From Nemertoderma westbladi (Eukaryota; Xenacoelomorpha; Nemertodermatida; Nemertodermatidae), in the NCBI GenBank assembly GCA_032718475.1, contig JAUCBJ010008389.1:103568-167567 (forward strand): 64,000 nucleotides of DNA. Reading direction: 5' to 3'. The notes beneath the pieces are model-generated. The model ran no database searches. It was not told the origin of the DNA and saw nothing but the letters and a program-made list of their open reading frames with translations. A program made the position numbers and the translations under genes. Each line of letters opens with the position of its first letter. The first letter of the stretch is position 1. This document shows, in pieces, positions 43,736 to 53,421 of the stretch.

Positions 43736-46700
43736 GTCGAGAAAGGATGGGCCGTGGAGTTACCGGTCGACGAGCCGAACACGGACAGGACATACTACCT
43801 GCCACTCCACGTAGCATTAGACCCAAAGAAAGGTAAACTGAGGATGGTAGTCGATGCATCGGCAAAGACCGACAGAAAATGCTTAAACGATTACCTGTTG
43901 GAAGGCCCAAATATTTACAATTCGGGCATAGAAGTACTACTTAGATTTAGGAATGGGAAACACGCCTTCACGTGTGACATAGAAGGCATGTTCAACCAGG
44001 TCCGTGTAACGGAAGAAGACAGTGACAGTCAACGCTTCTTATGGTATAACGGCGAAGAAGAACCGCCGATAATACCAGCGTATAAGATGGTAGTACAAAA
44101 CATGGGGGCCAAGTCGTCCTCATTTACGACGACTATGGCAGTGAGAGACACGGTAAAGGGGAAGGAAGATAGATACAGCAGTAGGGCCGTCGATATGATC
44201 CGACGCGGCTTCTACGTAGACGACGGTATGGAGTCTGGAAATACGGTTGAGGAGATACTGGAAACAGGGCGCGAGGTTCGCGACATCCTGAAAGGATCCG
44301 GCTTCAACCTGACCAAATTCCAATCCAGTTCAGAAGAATTTGTCAAGGCAATAGAGGACAAGAAACCAGAATCGACCATGGACAACCCTACAACAGCCAA
44401 AGGACAGGACATGGCAAATAAGAGAACACAATCGCAGCAAAAGGCATTGGGAATCGTGTGGGATAGAGAAACAGACGAACTGAAGTATCAGCTGAGCCAA
44501 GAGGGCGCAGACACCCATACGAAGAGGGGTTATGTATCGTATATAGCAAGGATATACGATCCCCTAGGCCTAGCATCCCCATTACTAGTCACGGGGAAAC
44601 AGATACTCAAGAGAGTATATAAATTGAAGGATGAGTGGGACGTAGAGGTACCAGAAGACATCAAGAAACAGTGGAGCAGATGGACAGGAGACCTGGAAAG
44701 AATGGGAACATACAACATGCCGCGAGTGTATTTTCCGGACGGGAACATGAAAAGTCTGGACCTACATATGTTCTCCGACGCGTCGTTGGAGGCATACGGA
44801 GCGGCACTCTATTTAGTACAACGAGAGGGGGCTCACAAGCCCAGACTAGCCTTTAGCAAAGCTAAGTCAACGCCGCCAGATTCAGCATCTGTTCCCAAGT
44901 TAGAATTGACAGCTGCGAGACTAGGAGTTAGAGCCACAGCCTACCTAGTGGATACTATTCCCAACATAGTGGAGACACACTACTGGACGGACTCCATGGT
45001 AGTGCTTGGTTGGCTACACAACGAAAAGACGAGATACCCAATATTCGTCGCGAATAGAGTGGACGAAATAAGGGCGAGCACAGAACTGGAAAGGTGGCAC
45101 TACTGCCCAACAGACGAGAACCCAGCGGACTTGCTGTCGAGGGGCGTGGAACGCCACACTTTCTTAAAGAAGGAAGTATTGTGGCAACATGGGCCACAAT
45201 TTCTGAGCGATAAAGAGGCCTGGCCGCCAATGAGAAAGGTGGAGCCGGGCTCAGAAGTGGTGTCAGAGGGAGAAGAGGGAGACTCGGAGGGAGAAGAGAT
45301 ATACTCCCAGATGGTGAGGGAGATTAGGGACGTGCAACCAAAGCAAGAACTACGCGATAACCCGACGGACAAACTCCTCAGCTATAGTTCTAGTTGGTAC
45401 AAGACCAAGAAACTAGTGGCGTACTGGAGAGCCTTCGGGAATTTCCTCGCGGGAGTTAATAAGGAGAAGAAAACCAGGGAAACCATAGATCTGGAAGGAG
45501 CGGCCAAGGCAATAATCCGCTATGAACAACGGAAGAACTACGGCGACGAGGTGGAACGTGTCGGCAACCAACAGCACCTCCGACGGGACAGCGAGTTGAT
45601 TACGCTGTCGCCACAACTCAACGAGGATGGGATTCTAGTAATGAATTCTAGGGTGGGATATAACAACAGTATAGTCGTGCCACCGAAACCCATCATCATT
45701 CCCACAGGATCGCCTATAGTCCACCAGATCATATGGGACTCCCACAAATCGATACTGCATGGGGGCACCAACCGAACCCTCACAGAGATAAGGAGGACCT
45801 ATTGGGTCAAACAATTAAGGAAGAAGGTTAAAGCGGTAGTGGGGCAGTGCCAGACCTGCCGACGAGCGAAGAAGGAACGAGCCGTACAGGAGATGGCGCC
45901 ACTACCGGCGAGTAGGGTAAGACAGCACGACCCGCCATTTACGCATTGCGGTGTGGACATGTTCGGGCCGATAAAGATCAAGGTGATGCGACACACGGAG
46001 AAACGCTACGGTATTATCTTCGTATGCAACAATACACGGGCGGTAGGGATAGAACTCGCCCAAGATGCAACCGCATCAGCATTCATTAACGCCTTAGAAA
46101 GGTTTAGGGACCGCAAAGGTGGGACGATCGCAGTGATATACAGCGACAATGGCACCAACTTTGTGGGCGCAGAGAGTGAGATGGCAGAGGCCTTGGAAAT
46201 CTTAGAAGGAGAAGAAGTCAGGGCAGCCATGAGAAGACGACAAGTAAGGTGGGAAAGAAGGACGCCGTATGCACCACATACACTAGGATGCGTCGAGAGA
46301 CTGGTGGGCAGTTCAAAGCGTCTAATGACGAAGTTAATGAACACCCACATGGTCACTGAAGACGTCTTACGGACAGTACTTGCGAAGTGCGAGGGGATCA
46401 TTAATAGCAGACCGCTATACCCGGAGAATGATGACCCTGAGTCATTAGACGTGCTGACGCCTAGCCATTTTCTGATGGAAAGGCCAGCGACCATCGATAT
46501 GCGGGGTGTAGACCCAGATGACATACACTCCCGCCAAAGTTGGAAAGTCGCTAAAGCAATAAGCGCAGAGTATTGGAGGAGGTGGGTCGAGGAATACCTA
46601 CCCACGCTCCATAAGCGAAGCAAGTGGAGGAAGCCGAACAGGGAGTTAAGAGAGGGAGATCTCGTAATCGTCACGGATGATACTATCATCAACAACCAGT

Positions 46701-46852
46701 GGCGGTTGGCGAGAGTCGTAGGCACCTACTCCGACGAGGACGGAAGAGTCCGATCGGTAGAAGTGCGGATAGGTGGAAAGATAGGTGCGAAAGACAGAAA
46801 AACCTACAGGAGAGCAGTAGGTAAATGCTGTCTTCTAGAAGGGGCACCTTAA
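43736..46852 (+). CDS. BEL/Pao RT-RNase H-integrase (in frame after TAG)
   Basis: This continues the gag-pol frame without its own start. RT shows LRMVVDASAK, then FYVDDG as catalytic motif near 44214. RNase H shows MFSDAS near 44768 and PKLELTAARL. The integrase has an HHCC zinc region (45720-45865, ending CQTCRRAKK), then a DDE core: VDMFGP near 45955, YSDNGTNF near 46140 and CVERLVG near 46290, with 49 residues between the second D and the E. The C-terminus ends KCCLLEG. All catalytic residues I looked for are present, so apart from the upstream TAG this looks functional. Confidence 0.88.
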   Translation, partial: VEKGWAVELPVDEPNTDRTYYLPLHVALDPKKGKLRMVVDASAKTDRKCLNDYLLEGPNIYNSGIEVLLRFRNGKHAFTCDIEGMFNQVRVTEEDSDSQRFLWYNGEEEPPIIPAYKMVVQNMGAKSSSFTTTMAVRDTVKGKEDRYSSRAVDMIRRGFYVDDGMESGNTVEEILETGREVRDILKGSGFNLTKFQSSSEEFVKAIEDKKPESTMDNPTTAKGQDMANKRTQSQQKALGIVWDRETDELKYQLSQEGADTHTKRGYVSYIARIYDPLGLASPLLVTGKQILKRVYKLKDEWDVEVPEDIKKQWSRWTGDLERMGTYNMPRVYFPDGNMKSLDLHMFSDASLEAYGAALYLVQREGAHKPRLAFSKAKSTPPDSASVPKLELTAARLGVRATAYLVDTIPNIVETHYWTDSMVVLGWLHNEKTRYPIFVANRVDEIRASTELERWHYCPTDENPADLLSRGVERHTFLKKEVLWQHGPQFLSDKEAWPPMRKVEPGSEVVSEGEEGDSEGEEIYSQMVREIRDVQPKQELRDNPTDKLLSYSSSWYKTKKLVAYWRAFGNFLAGVNKEKKTRETIDLEGAAKAIIRYEQRKNYGDEVERVGNQQHLRRDSELITLSPQLNEDGILVMNSRVGYNNSIVVPPKPIIIPTGSPIVHQIIWDSHKSILHGGTNRTLTEIRRTYWVKQLRKKVKAVVGQCQTCRRAKKERAVQEMAPLPASRVRQHDPPFTHCGVDMFGPIKIKVMRHTEKRYGIIFVCNNTRAVGIELAQDATASAFINALERFRDRKGGTIAVIYSDNGTNFVGAESEMAEALEILEGEEVRAAMRRRQVRWERRTPYAPHTLGCVERLVGSSKRLMTKLMNTHMVTEDVLRTVLAKCEGIINSRPLYPENDDPESLDVLTPSHFLMERPATIDMRGVDPDDIHSRQSWKVAKAISAEYWRRWVEEYLPTLHKRSKWRKPNRELREGDLVIVTDDTIINNQWRLARVVGTYSDEDGRVRSVEVRIGGKIGAKDRKTYRRAVGKCCLLEGAP

Positions 46853-46964
46853 AATGGAGTTAGAGTGGAGTTTAGTCGTCCAAGCTTTGGACTGAGGGGG
46901 GTGGGATTGAGGGCGAGACGCCCTTCCCACACAAATAAAATAAAAATAAAATAAAAATAATAGT
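46853..46964. other. Pol-ORF3 intergenic start
   Basis: A short noncoding sequence with an AAATAAAATAAAAATAA run follows the pol stop. Confidence 0.5.
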
Positions 46965-47712
46965 TAATTAGTTAGTAGGTACGTAGTACCTAGAGTTAGT
47001 TAGTTAGTTAGTAGGTACGTGGTACCTAGAGTTAGTTAGTTAGTTAGTAGGTACGTAGTACCTAGAGTTAGTTAGTTAGTAGGTACGTAGTGCCTAGAGT
47101 TAGAGAGTTAGTAGGTACGTAGTACCTAGAGTTAGAGGGTTAATAGGTACGTAGTACCTAGAGTTAGTTAGTTAGTTAGTAGGTACGTAGTACCTAGAGT
47201 TAGTTAGTTAGTTAGTAGGTACGTAGTACCTAGAGTTAGTTAGTTAGTTAGTAGGTACGTAGTACCTAGAGTTAGAGTTAGAGTTAGAGGGTACATAGTA
47301 CCGATAGTTAGAGAGTTAGTAGGTACGTAGTACCTAGTTAGAGTTAGAGTTAGAGTTAGAGGGTACGTAGTACCGATAGTTAGAGTTAGTAGGTACGTAG
47401 TACCTAGTTAGAGTTAGTAGGTACGTAGTACCTAGTTAGAGTTAGAGTTAGAGGGTACGTAGTACCGATAGTTAGAGAGTTAGTAGGTACGTAGTACCTA
47501 GTTAGAGTTCGAGTTAGAGTTAGAGGGTACGTAGTACCGATAGTTAGAGAGTTAGTAGGTACGTAGTACCTAGTTAGAGTTAGAGTTAGAGGGTACGTAG
47601 TACCGATAGTTAGAGTTAGTAGGTATGTAGTACCTAGTTAGAGTTAGAGTTAGTAGGTACGTAGTACCGTTAATTAGAGTTAGAGGGTACGTAGTACCAT
47701 TAGTTAGAGAGA
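46965..47712. repeat. Minisatellite of GTAGGTACGTAGTACCTAGA units
   Basis: About 20 units of ~30-40 bp, each with GGTACGTAGTACC flanked by variable numbers of GTTA. The inner word can form a small hairpin (GGTAC paired with GTACC). It lies inside the retroelement between pol and ORF3. Confidence 0.9.
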
Positions 47713-48203
47713 GAGAGTGAGAGGTAAAAGGGGGTAAATAGGATATAGATATTAGTTAGTAGTAAGTAGAGTTAATAGCGAGAGGGGGGCATATGAGTAC
47801 AGCTGGATAAATCGTGCGGCCACACGACGCATACTGCTGTACTGCATGGGCCCACAGAGTAGGCCAGAATATGGATCAGAGAATAGAATAAATCCATAGG
47901 CAGTAGTAGGTAGTAGGACAGTAGGATCAAAACAAACAAATAAATAGAATAGGGCTAAAAATCGGAAAATAGTGGCAACACAAGGAAAGTCGTTCTAGAA
48001 CATAATAAAAGTAACGGACGGAAATTGTAAATTAGGCTGATTTACTAGCTCCGAAATTAATTAGGATAAATTTAGGCTAAAAGGTGCAATTAAGTAGAAA
48101 GTAGGCCATTATCGAACTGTACGAAACATCTTAAATACTTCACTCATCTGTATTGCGCCTTGGTAAGGCACCACCCTGCAGGTGAGCGAGTGTAGTGTTC
48201 GGA
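47713..48203. other. Leader of ORF3
   Basis: No gene is seen. Just before ORF3 is CACCCTGCAGGTGAGCGAG, which contains a strong splice-donor-like word (CAGGTGAGC). How ORF3 is translated from this position is not evident; splicing from an upstream donor is one possibility. Confidence 0.4.
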
Positions 48204-50738
48204 ATGGCGAGTAAGCTGATCAGGAAGAGAAAGGCGGAGTCAGGAGGAAAAGAAATACTGGTGGATTTCACCGAAAGACACCCGGAGGAGAAGACGAGAG
48301 GATACTACGAGAAGTTGGAAAGGGGTCACGCGGCACGAGCGCTGCAGGACCACTTCCGGGAGATGCACGAGCAGCGGCTGGTCGGGACCTACGGAACGCC
48401 GTCGCTGGACAACGCGATCTTCCAACACTTCCACTACGTGGTGAAAGGAGACGAGGCGAAGTTCGGGATTCCGAAGTATCCGAGGGAATCGCCGAGGAAG
48501 GACTGGAAAAGATTCATAGAGTCCGTCAACAGAGGAGGATATATGATCCTAGATGACGAGGGAACCGTGGAAGACGAAGCGGGTTCGAGACGAGGAACGG
48601 CAGGGTCGGCCAGGACCATACTCTTGCATTTGGCCGCGCCAAATGGGGACATCTTCTTATTCGACCTAGGGACGTATGGGAAGAGGGATGGGCCGAAATT
48701 AGACCGATTGCCGAAAGCGGTACAAGTATTAGTAAGAGAGAAGTCGACGACGAAAGTGGGATCGGCGATTCGCGAGGACGCGGAGAGGATCATTGGTCCG
48801 GACGCCACCAACCTCCTGGATATGCAGAAAGTCTTTATGGCTATGACGGCACCGGATGGATTGGGGGTGGTCGAGAACACAGGCCAATGCGGGGCGGTGG
48901 CGATGGGCCAATTATTGGGGCTCGTATGTCACAAACCGATGGACTGGGGAAAGTTTAGGGAAGAATACGGAGCAGAACTAGCGAACTTGCTGAAGTGGGG
49001 AGCGAGACCGGGAAAGCAGGAGGTATATCAGTTTCGCAGAGGAGCGATAAAGGTATATCAGAAGCGATATATCCTGCAGGAGGACTGGATGATGATAAGT
49101 TTGCTTAACTTATTCATGACCGTAGTTATCGAAAGGGAACCAGGGGCATTTCTGTTATCGGGATCACCCCTAAGCTACAGGAGAGCCTTTAAGACGGCCT
49201 TTGACGGTCTGGTAGACCACCCGGGGCTGAAGGGCGAGTCGGTGTACTACAACAGCCGACATCTGGTAGACGGGGAGACGGATACACCGTATCAGAGATG
49301 GGAGCAGCTAGAGGCGGACAGACGAGAAGCAAAGCGACTGGAAGAAGTCGCTAGACGGGAGAGGATAGAAGCAGAGGAGAGGGAAGAGGAGGCCGGGGCA
49401 CAGAGTTACGGCTTCGAGGAACAGGCGGGCCTAGACGAACTTCATTGGACTTCGTCAGGGAGTTCGGGGGAGTCTCTAGGGCGAGAATTGGGATGGACGG
49501 TGGGATCGCCGAAACAGTCGACGTCGGGGTTGCAAACGATGCCCATACCAGCGGGCGCCGAGGGCGACCAACCGCCAAGGAAGCTAAGGGAGCTAGAGGG
49601 ATGGAGAGCTACGGGCGAGAGCCAAGGCGGGAAGGGACATAGTGGATCCATCGGGATACCGGGGTTGGAAACACTACCAGAAGAGGAAGACGGCGACGAC
49701 GAGTTCGGAGAGATGCCGCCCATCGAGAGGATAGGCCACTCGGACACGGACTGGGTTGGCGGAAGGGTGGTGACAGCCAGTGGGGCGAGGGCCTTCTGGA
49801 ACAGATCCGGCAAGCGGACCTGGGTGCACGAGGAGCCAGCGATGGATTTCGCGGGGAGCACCATCAGGTTGGGCGAGCAACCGGGGACGGCACCACGGAT
49901 AGTATTCGGGGAGACGATGCCCGAGAGGGGCGGAGAGATCGACGTAAACAGGGAGAGCAATGTAGAGAAGTTCGCCTACCAGCGACTCCATAGACCGCGG
50001 AGATCGCTTGGGACGAAAGATGAGGTGGGACGGGAGACATTGGTACTCGGCTGCGACTACTGTGGGAGACAGACCCATCAAGAAAGCAGCTGCCTATACC
50101 GGTTCCAACGGGGGACCTTTTGTCTCTACTGTAGAGAACCAAGTCACAGGATGGGGGCGTGTCCACGGTTGCATAACCGATGTCCAAAGTGCCACTTTCG
50201 GGGACACTACGGACGCGAGTGCGACTGGATGAACGACGAGGAGAAGTTCACGAGGTTCGAGGAGTGGGCCGACGTCGGGGCCATGACGCGCCAGCGCATG
50301 AAGGCCCAAGAGTTCAAGTGGGGTTTCTTCCTCATAAACCAGGAGACCCACATGGAAATCATAAAGCGAAGGTTACCGTTTACCTATCAAGAGGTAGCAA
50401 CGGCGGCGTCGTTCGCCGGAGTTATGAACACGCAACGGTACCTGGACAGGTGGACACCAGAGAACCGGAGGGAGTTTAGGGATTTCTTGGCGGAACACGT
50501 ACCAAAGGCAATGAAAATGATCCTATGGGACGCCACACGAGGGAGACAACCAGGCCATTCTGAGGGGCCACCGGCGAAGCGGTATCGGGCATTAATAACA
50601 CCAGCGCCCAAGGAGCCGACGACCGGGATCAGCAAGGAAGTGGCGGCGAAGGTCCGGAAGCAGAAAGCGGATGATGCCAGAGGAGCGGTGATAACCAAGA
50701 AACGGGCCAGGGAAGAGGACGTGAGGAGGAACAGATAG
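48204..50738 (+). CDS. BEL/Pao ORF3: RNase D/EXD1-like region plus three CCHC zinc knuckles
   Basis: I start at the ATG at 48204 (CGGAATGGCG); upstream the frame opens only with GTG. The product is 844 residues; the numbers here count from this ATG. Residues ~113-305 match the order of DEDD 3'-5' exonucleases: ILDDEG (D-x-E at 117/119), ILLHLA...IFLFDLG, KVGSAIREDAERI (Asp192), LLDMQKVF, then a helical part ending QEDWMMISLL (Asp294). Residues ~365-390 are a charged helix. Three zinc knuckles lie near 616-670 (CDYCGRQTHQESSC, CLYCREPSHRMGAC, CPKCHFRGHYGREC). A conserved helical domain follows, and the tail is basic. It sits where env would be but has no signal peptide or membrane segment. The exonuclease assignment is by eye. 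Confidence 0.75.
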   Translation: MASKLIRKRKAESGGKEILVDFTERHPEEKTRGYYEKLERGHAARALQDHFREMHEQRLVGTYGTPSLDNAIFQHFHYVVKGDEAKFGIPKYPRESPRKDWKRFIESVNRGGYMILDDEGTVEDEAGSRRGTAGSARTILLHLAAPNGDIFLFDLGTYGKRDGPKLDRLPKAVQVLVREKSTTKVGSAIREDAERIIGPDATNLLDMQKVFMAMTAPDGLGVVENTGQCGAVAMGQLLGLVCHKPMDWGKFREEYGAELANLLKWGARPGKQEVYQFRRGAIKVYQKRYILQEDWMMISLLNLFMTVVIEREPGAFLLSGSPLSYRRAFKTAFDGLVDHPGLKGESVYYNSRHLVDGETDTPYQRWEQLEADRREAKRLEEVARRERIEAEEREEEAGAQSYGFEEQAGLDELHWTSSGSSGESLGRELGWTVGSPKQSTSGLQTMPIPAGAEGDQPPRKLRELEGWRATGESQGGKGHSGSIGIPGLETLPEEEDGDDEFGEMPPIERIGHSDTDWVGGRVVTASGARAFWNRSGKRTWVHEEPAMDFAGSTIRLGEQPGTAPRIVFGETMPERGGEIDVNRESNVEKFAYQRLHRPRRSLGTKDEVGRETLVLGCDYCGRQTHQESSCLYRFQRGTFCLYCREPSHRMGACPRLHNRCPKCHFRGHYGRECDWMNDEEKFTRFEEWADVGAMTRQRMKAQEFKWGFFLINQETHMEIIKRRLPFTYQEVATAASFAGVMNTQRYLDRWTPENRREFRDFLAEHVPKAMKMILWDATRGRQPGHSEGPPAKRYRALITPAPKEPTTGISKEVAAKVRKQKADDARGAVITKKRAREEDVRRNR

Positions 50739-51458
50739 GTTCCCAGAGACGAGGGAACGAGGGAGTGAGACTGAGACTGGAAAGTGGTGCGCCTGGAAGG
50801 CGCCGCATGGAACGTACGAACTATTAAATACAAACTTAATTAATGCAAATAACATATAAGTGCAATTTGTATGTACGTACGTAGTGATTAGCAGTAAAAC
50901 ACACGATCGGAGTAAGTACTATAGTCATACAACCTTTCTCAATTAGCTACTGGGACTGGGGGATAACTGACTATGGCACTATGGACGAGACAACTGACAA
51001 TTTCACGCTTCTTGAGTGCGACGGCACGAGAGGGGGGGGGGAGGTTCGTCAGGAGAGCTAAAATAGTCAAAGTGGAGTTGAGGATCGGAGTAAGAGTGCG
51101 AAGTGCGGAGAGAGTGCGAACGCAATTCTAGTGTGGGGGGGGGGGGGGGAGAATGAGAGGCTGAGTGAGGGACGAGGAGGTCCGGGGGTATGAGAGAGTT
51201 AGGGTGAGAGTGAAGGTGAGATAGGGCGAAAATGTTGGGGAAACAAAAGTCGCGTGAAGAGGTGAGCGCGATCGGCCCGACATGAGACGCCAGGCACACA
51301 GGGTAGCGTTATCATACCCATAGGGGGCGGCCTGGAAAGCCGACCCCGGGAGAAAAGAATTCCACCCCACACCCGATACTAGATCGGGATCCAGCGGGAT
51401 TGTAACGCACTTTTTGGTTGATGCTATCTTCTTACCGGGAAGATAGCATGGGGGGGAG
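50739..51458. other. 3' untranslated region of the young BEL/Pao element
   Basis: It contains poly-G runs (about 51030 and 51135), a sequence block shared with the older copy (GTGCGACGGC...GAGGTTCGTCAGGAG) and, at the end, a hairpin and purine tract. I see no gene. Confidence 0.7.
51421..51458 (+). promoter_or_regulatory. Hairpin plus polypurine tract before the 3' LTR
   Basis: ATGCTATCTTC and GAAGATAGCAT form a perfect 11-bp stem around a 7-base loop (TTACCGG). GGGGGGGAG, the probable plus-strand primer, follows and touches the LTR. The older element has the same stem and a loop with one change at 53384-53421. Confidence 0.75.
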
Positions 51459-51999
51459 TGTTAGCTTATTCAATCCCGCCAACACCCCATAAAGTTATAA
51501 GCCGATAAGCAATATTGGGAGCCACGAGATTGGGCAATTAACCAACTCGTGCCATCCCAATAAGAGTGGGAAGGAAGCACACAATAGAGGGTCAGGGGCC
51601 AAACCCCTAACCCAGGGAGAACAGGTGGAGTGAACGGGAATACTCCACGGGGCGCCAACAAGGGTATTAACCAATCAGAGGGGGGGAATGGCATCGATTG
51701 AGTAGCAGTAAGGCCACCGTGCAATATAACCAATAACCTATTAATCAGTGATTCAGTTATCTCAGTGCAGCAGTGCTAGCGTAGGGTACAGTCAATTAGT
51801 TTAGTTAGGGGATCACGGGACTTTAGTTACCGTATCCCGCCTTGTACACATTATATCTATATCTATATCCTATGCCCTATTATTATTATACACCGAACTT
51901 CAGAACTCAGTCACTCTATTTCACCCTTATACACGGCGGGGACGCGTGGACTAAATTACCACATCGGATAAATCGGGATCCCTCCTGGATCCCGTCACA
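51459..51999 (+). repeat. 3' LTR of the young BEL/Pao element
   Basis: 541 bp with the same sequence as 38510-39050 as far as I can read. It is followed by the target duplicate AGAAG. Confidence 0.92.
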
Positions 52000-52004
52000 A
52001 GAAG

Positions 52005-52660
52005 TTTGCTTACCAGCGGCTCCATAGACCGAGGAGGTCACTTGGGGCAAAGGACGACTTGGGGCGGGACGCATTGGTACGAGTCACAGGATGGGGGCGT
52101 GTCCACAGTTGCACAACCGGTGTTCTAAGTGCAACTTCCGGGGGCACTACGGACGCCAGTGCGACTGGATGGACGACGAGGAGAAGTTTAAGATCTTCGA
52201 GGAGTGGGCCGATGTCGGCGTCATGACGCGGCAGCGAATGAAGGCCAAGGAATTCCGGTGGGGTTTCTTTAATATTAACCAGGAGGCCCACCTGGAAATC
52301 ATCAAACGGAGACTTCCGTTTACTTATCAAGAAGTATCAACAGCGTCATCGTATGCTGGAGTGATGAATACACAGAGGTATTTAGATAGATGGGCGCCCG
52401 AGAACCGGGGAGAGTTCAGAGATTTCCTGGCGGAAAATGTGCCACGGGCCATGAAGGTGATCTTATGGGACGCCACTAGGGGAAAGCAGCAGGCGAAGCG
52501 AAGCGATACCGGGAGCTAATAACACCAGCGCCCAAGGAATCGACCACGGGAATCACTAGGGAAGTAACGGCAAGGATGAGGAACCTTAAGGAGGACAAGA
52601 GCAAGGGAGCGGCGACAACCAGGAAGCGACCGAGACAGGACGACGACAGAGGGAAGGAAC
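52005..52660 (+). pseudogene. Older element ORF3 fragment, right of the insertion
   Basis: It continues the fragment at 37948-38509 (FAYQRLHRPRRSLG). A deletion near 52080, apparently at a short GGTAC/AGTCACAGG junction, removes knuckle 1 and part of knuckle 2. From 52091 an open frame of about 142 codons matches the third knuckle and the C-terminal domain at roughly four residues in five. The frame is lost near 52490 in the region corresponding to the basic tail. Confidence 0.8.
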
Positions 52661-53421
52661 TGAGATAGTTCCCAAAGGCAGGAGGAGCGAACTAGAACTT
52701 GGAGGGGGTATGTGGGGATGCCTGGGAAGGCACCACATGCGAAGTAATACGAACTTCTAAGTGCAAATTTAATAAAAGTGCAATTAGTATGTACGTATGT
52801 AGTAATCAATAGAATATAATCATATAATCAATATCCAATATAATCAAAGTAAGTAGTATAGTCATGTAACCTTTTCCAACTAGCTACTGGGACTGGGGTC
52901 CAATTGACTATAACAGGACGAGACACTAGACGATCACACTTCTTGAGTGCGACGGCGCGAAAGGGGAGGGTGAGGTTCGTCAGGAGTGAGTGGAGCGGAA
53001 CGAGTAGGGGTTGAGTACAGGAACGCAGGGGAGATAGTGAGAGGTGGTGTTGACGCATGTGGAGAGAATACGGGTGCAATTCAAATGGGGGGGGGGGGGG
53101 GGGGGTAAGAGGCAGAGTGAGGGACAAAGAGGTCCAAAAGTAGAGAGAAGTTAGAGTCAGTTTAGAGTAGAGTGGAGATTTAAAATTGTGTGAGAAGAGT
53201 CCACAATTGTCTCGAACCGAGACGCCAGATGTATTGGTGCGACATAGGTTGGGTTGCACCAAAAGGGGTGTAGTAACATCATCCCCAGAGGGAGCGGCCT
53301 GGAAAGAAACTCCAAGAAAAGAACTCCACCCCACACCCGATAGTAGATCGGGTTCCAGCGGAATTGAAGCGCACTTATGGGTGATGCTATCTTCTCACCG
53401 GGAAGATAGCATGGGGGGGAG
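52661..53421. other. 3' untranslated region of the older BEL/Pao element
   Basis: It aligns in blocks with 50739-51458, has an ~18-G run near 53088, and ends in the conserved hairpin (53384-53412) and purine tract. Confidence 0.7.

Larger units (their letters stand above)
38510..51999 (+). mobile_element. Complete BEL/Pao LTR retrotransposon (young)
   Basis: The element is 13.49 kb, with 541-bp TG...CA LTRs at both ends in which I found no difference by eye. The 5-bp target duplication AGAAG is at 38505-38509 and 52000-52004. A purine tract (GGGGGGGAG) directly precedes the 3' LTR. The order is LTR, gag-protease, RT-RNase H-integrase, minisatellite, ORF3 with exonuclease-like and zinc-knuckle regions, 3' hairpin, LTR. 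The 5-bp duplication and domain order fit BEL/Pao. It is large for the group because of ORF3 and the extended gag. Confidence 0.92.

Noticed and set aside
46965-47712. Telomere-like GTTAG repeats
   Set aside because: GTTA runs are only parts of longer GGTACGTAGTACC units inside a retrotransposon, not a regular telomeric repeat.
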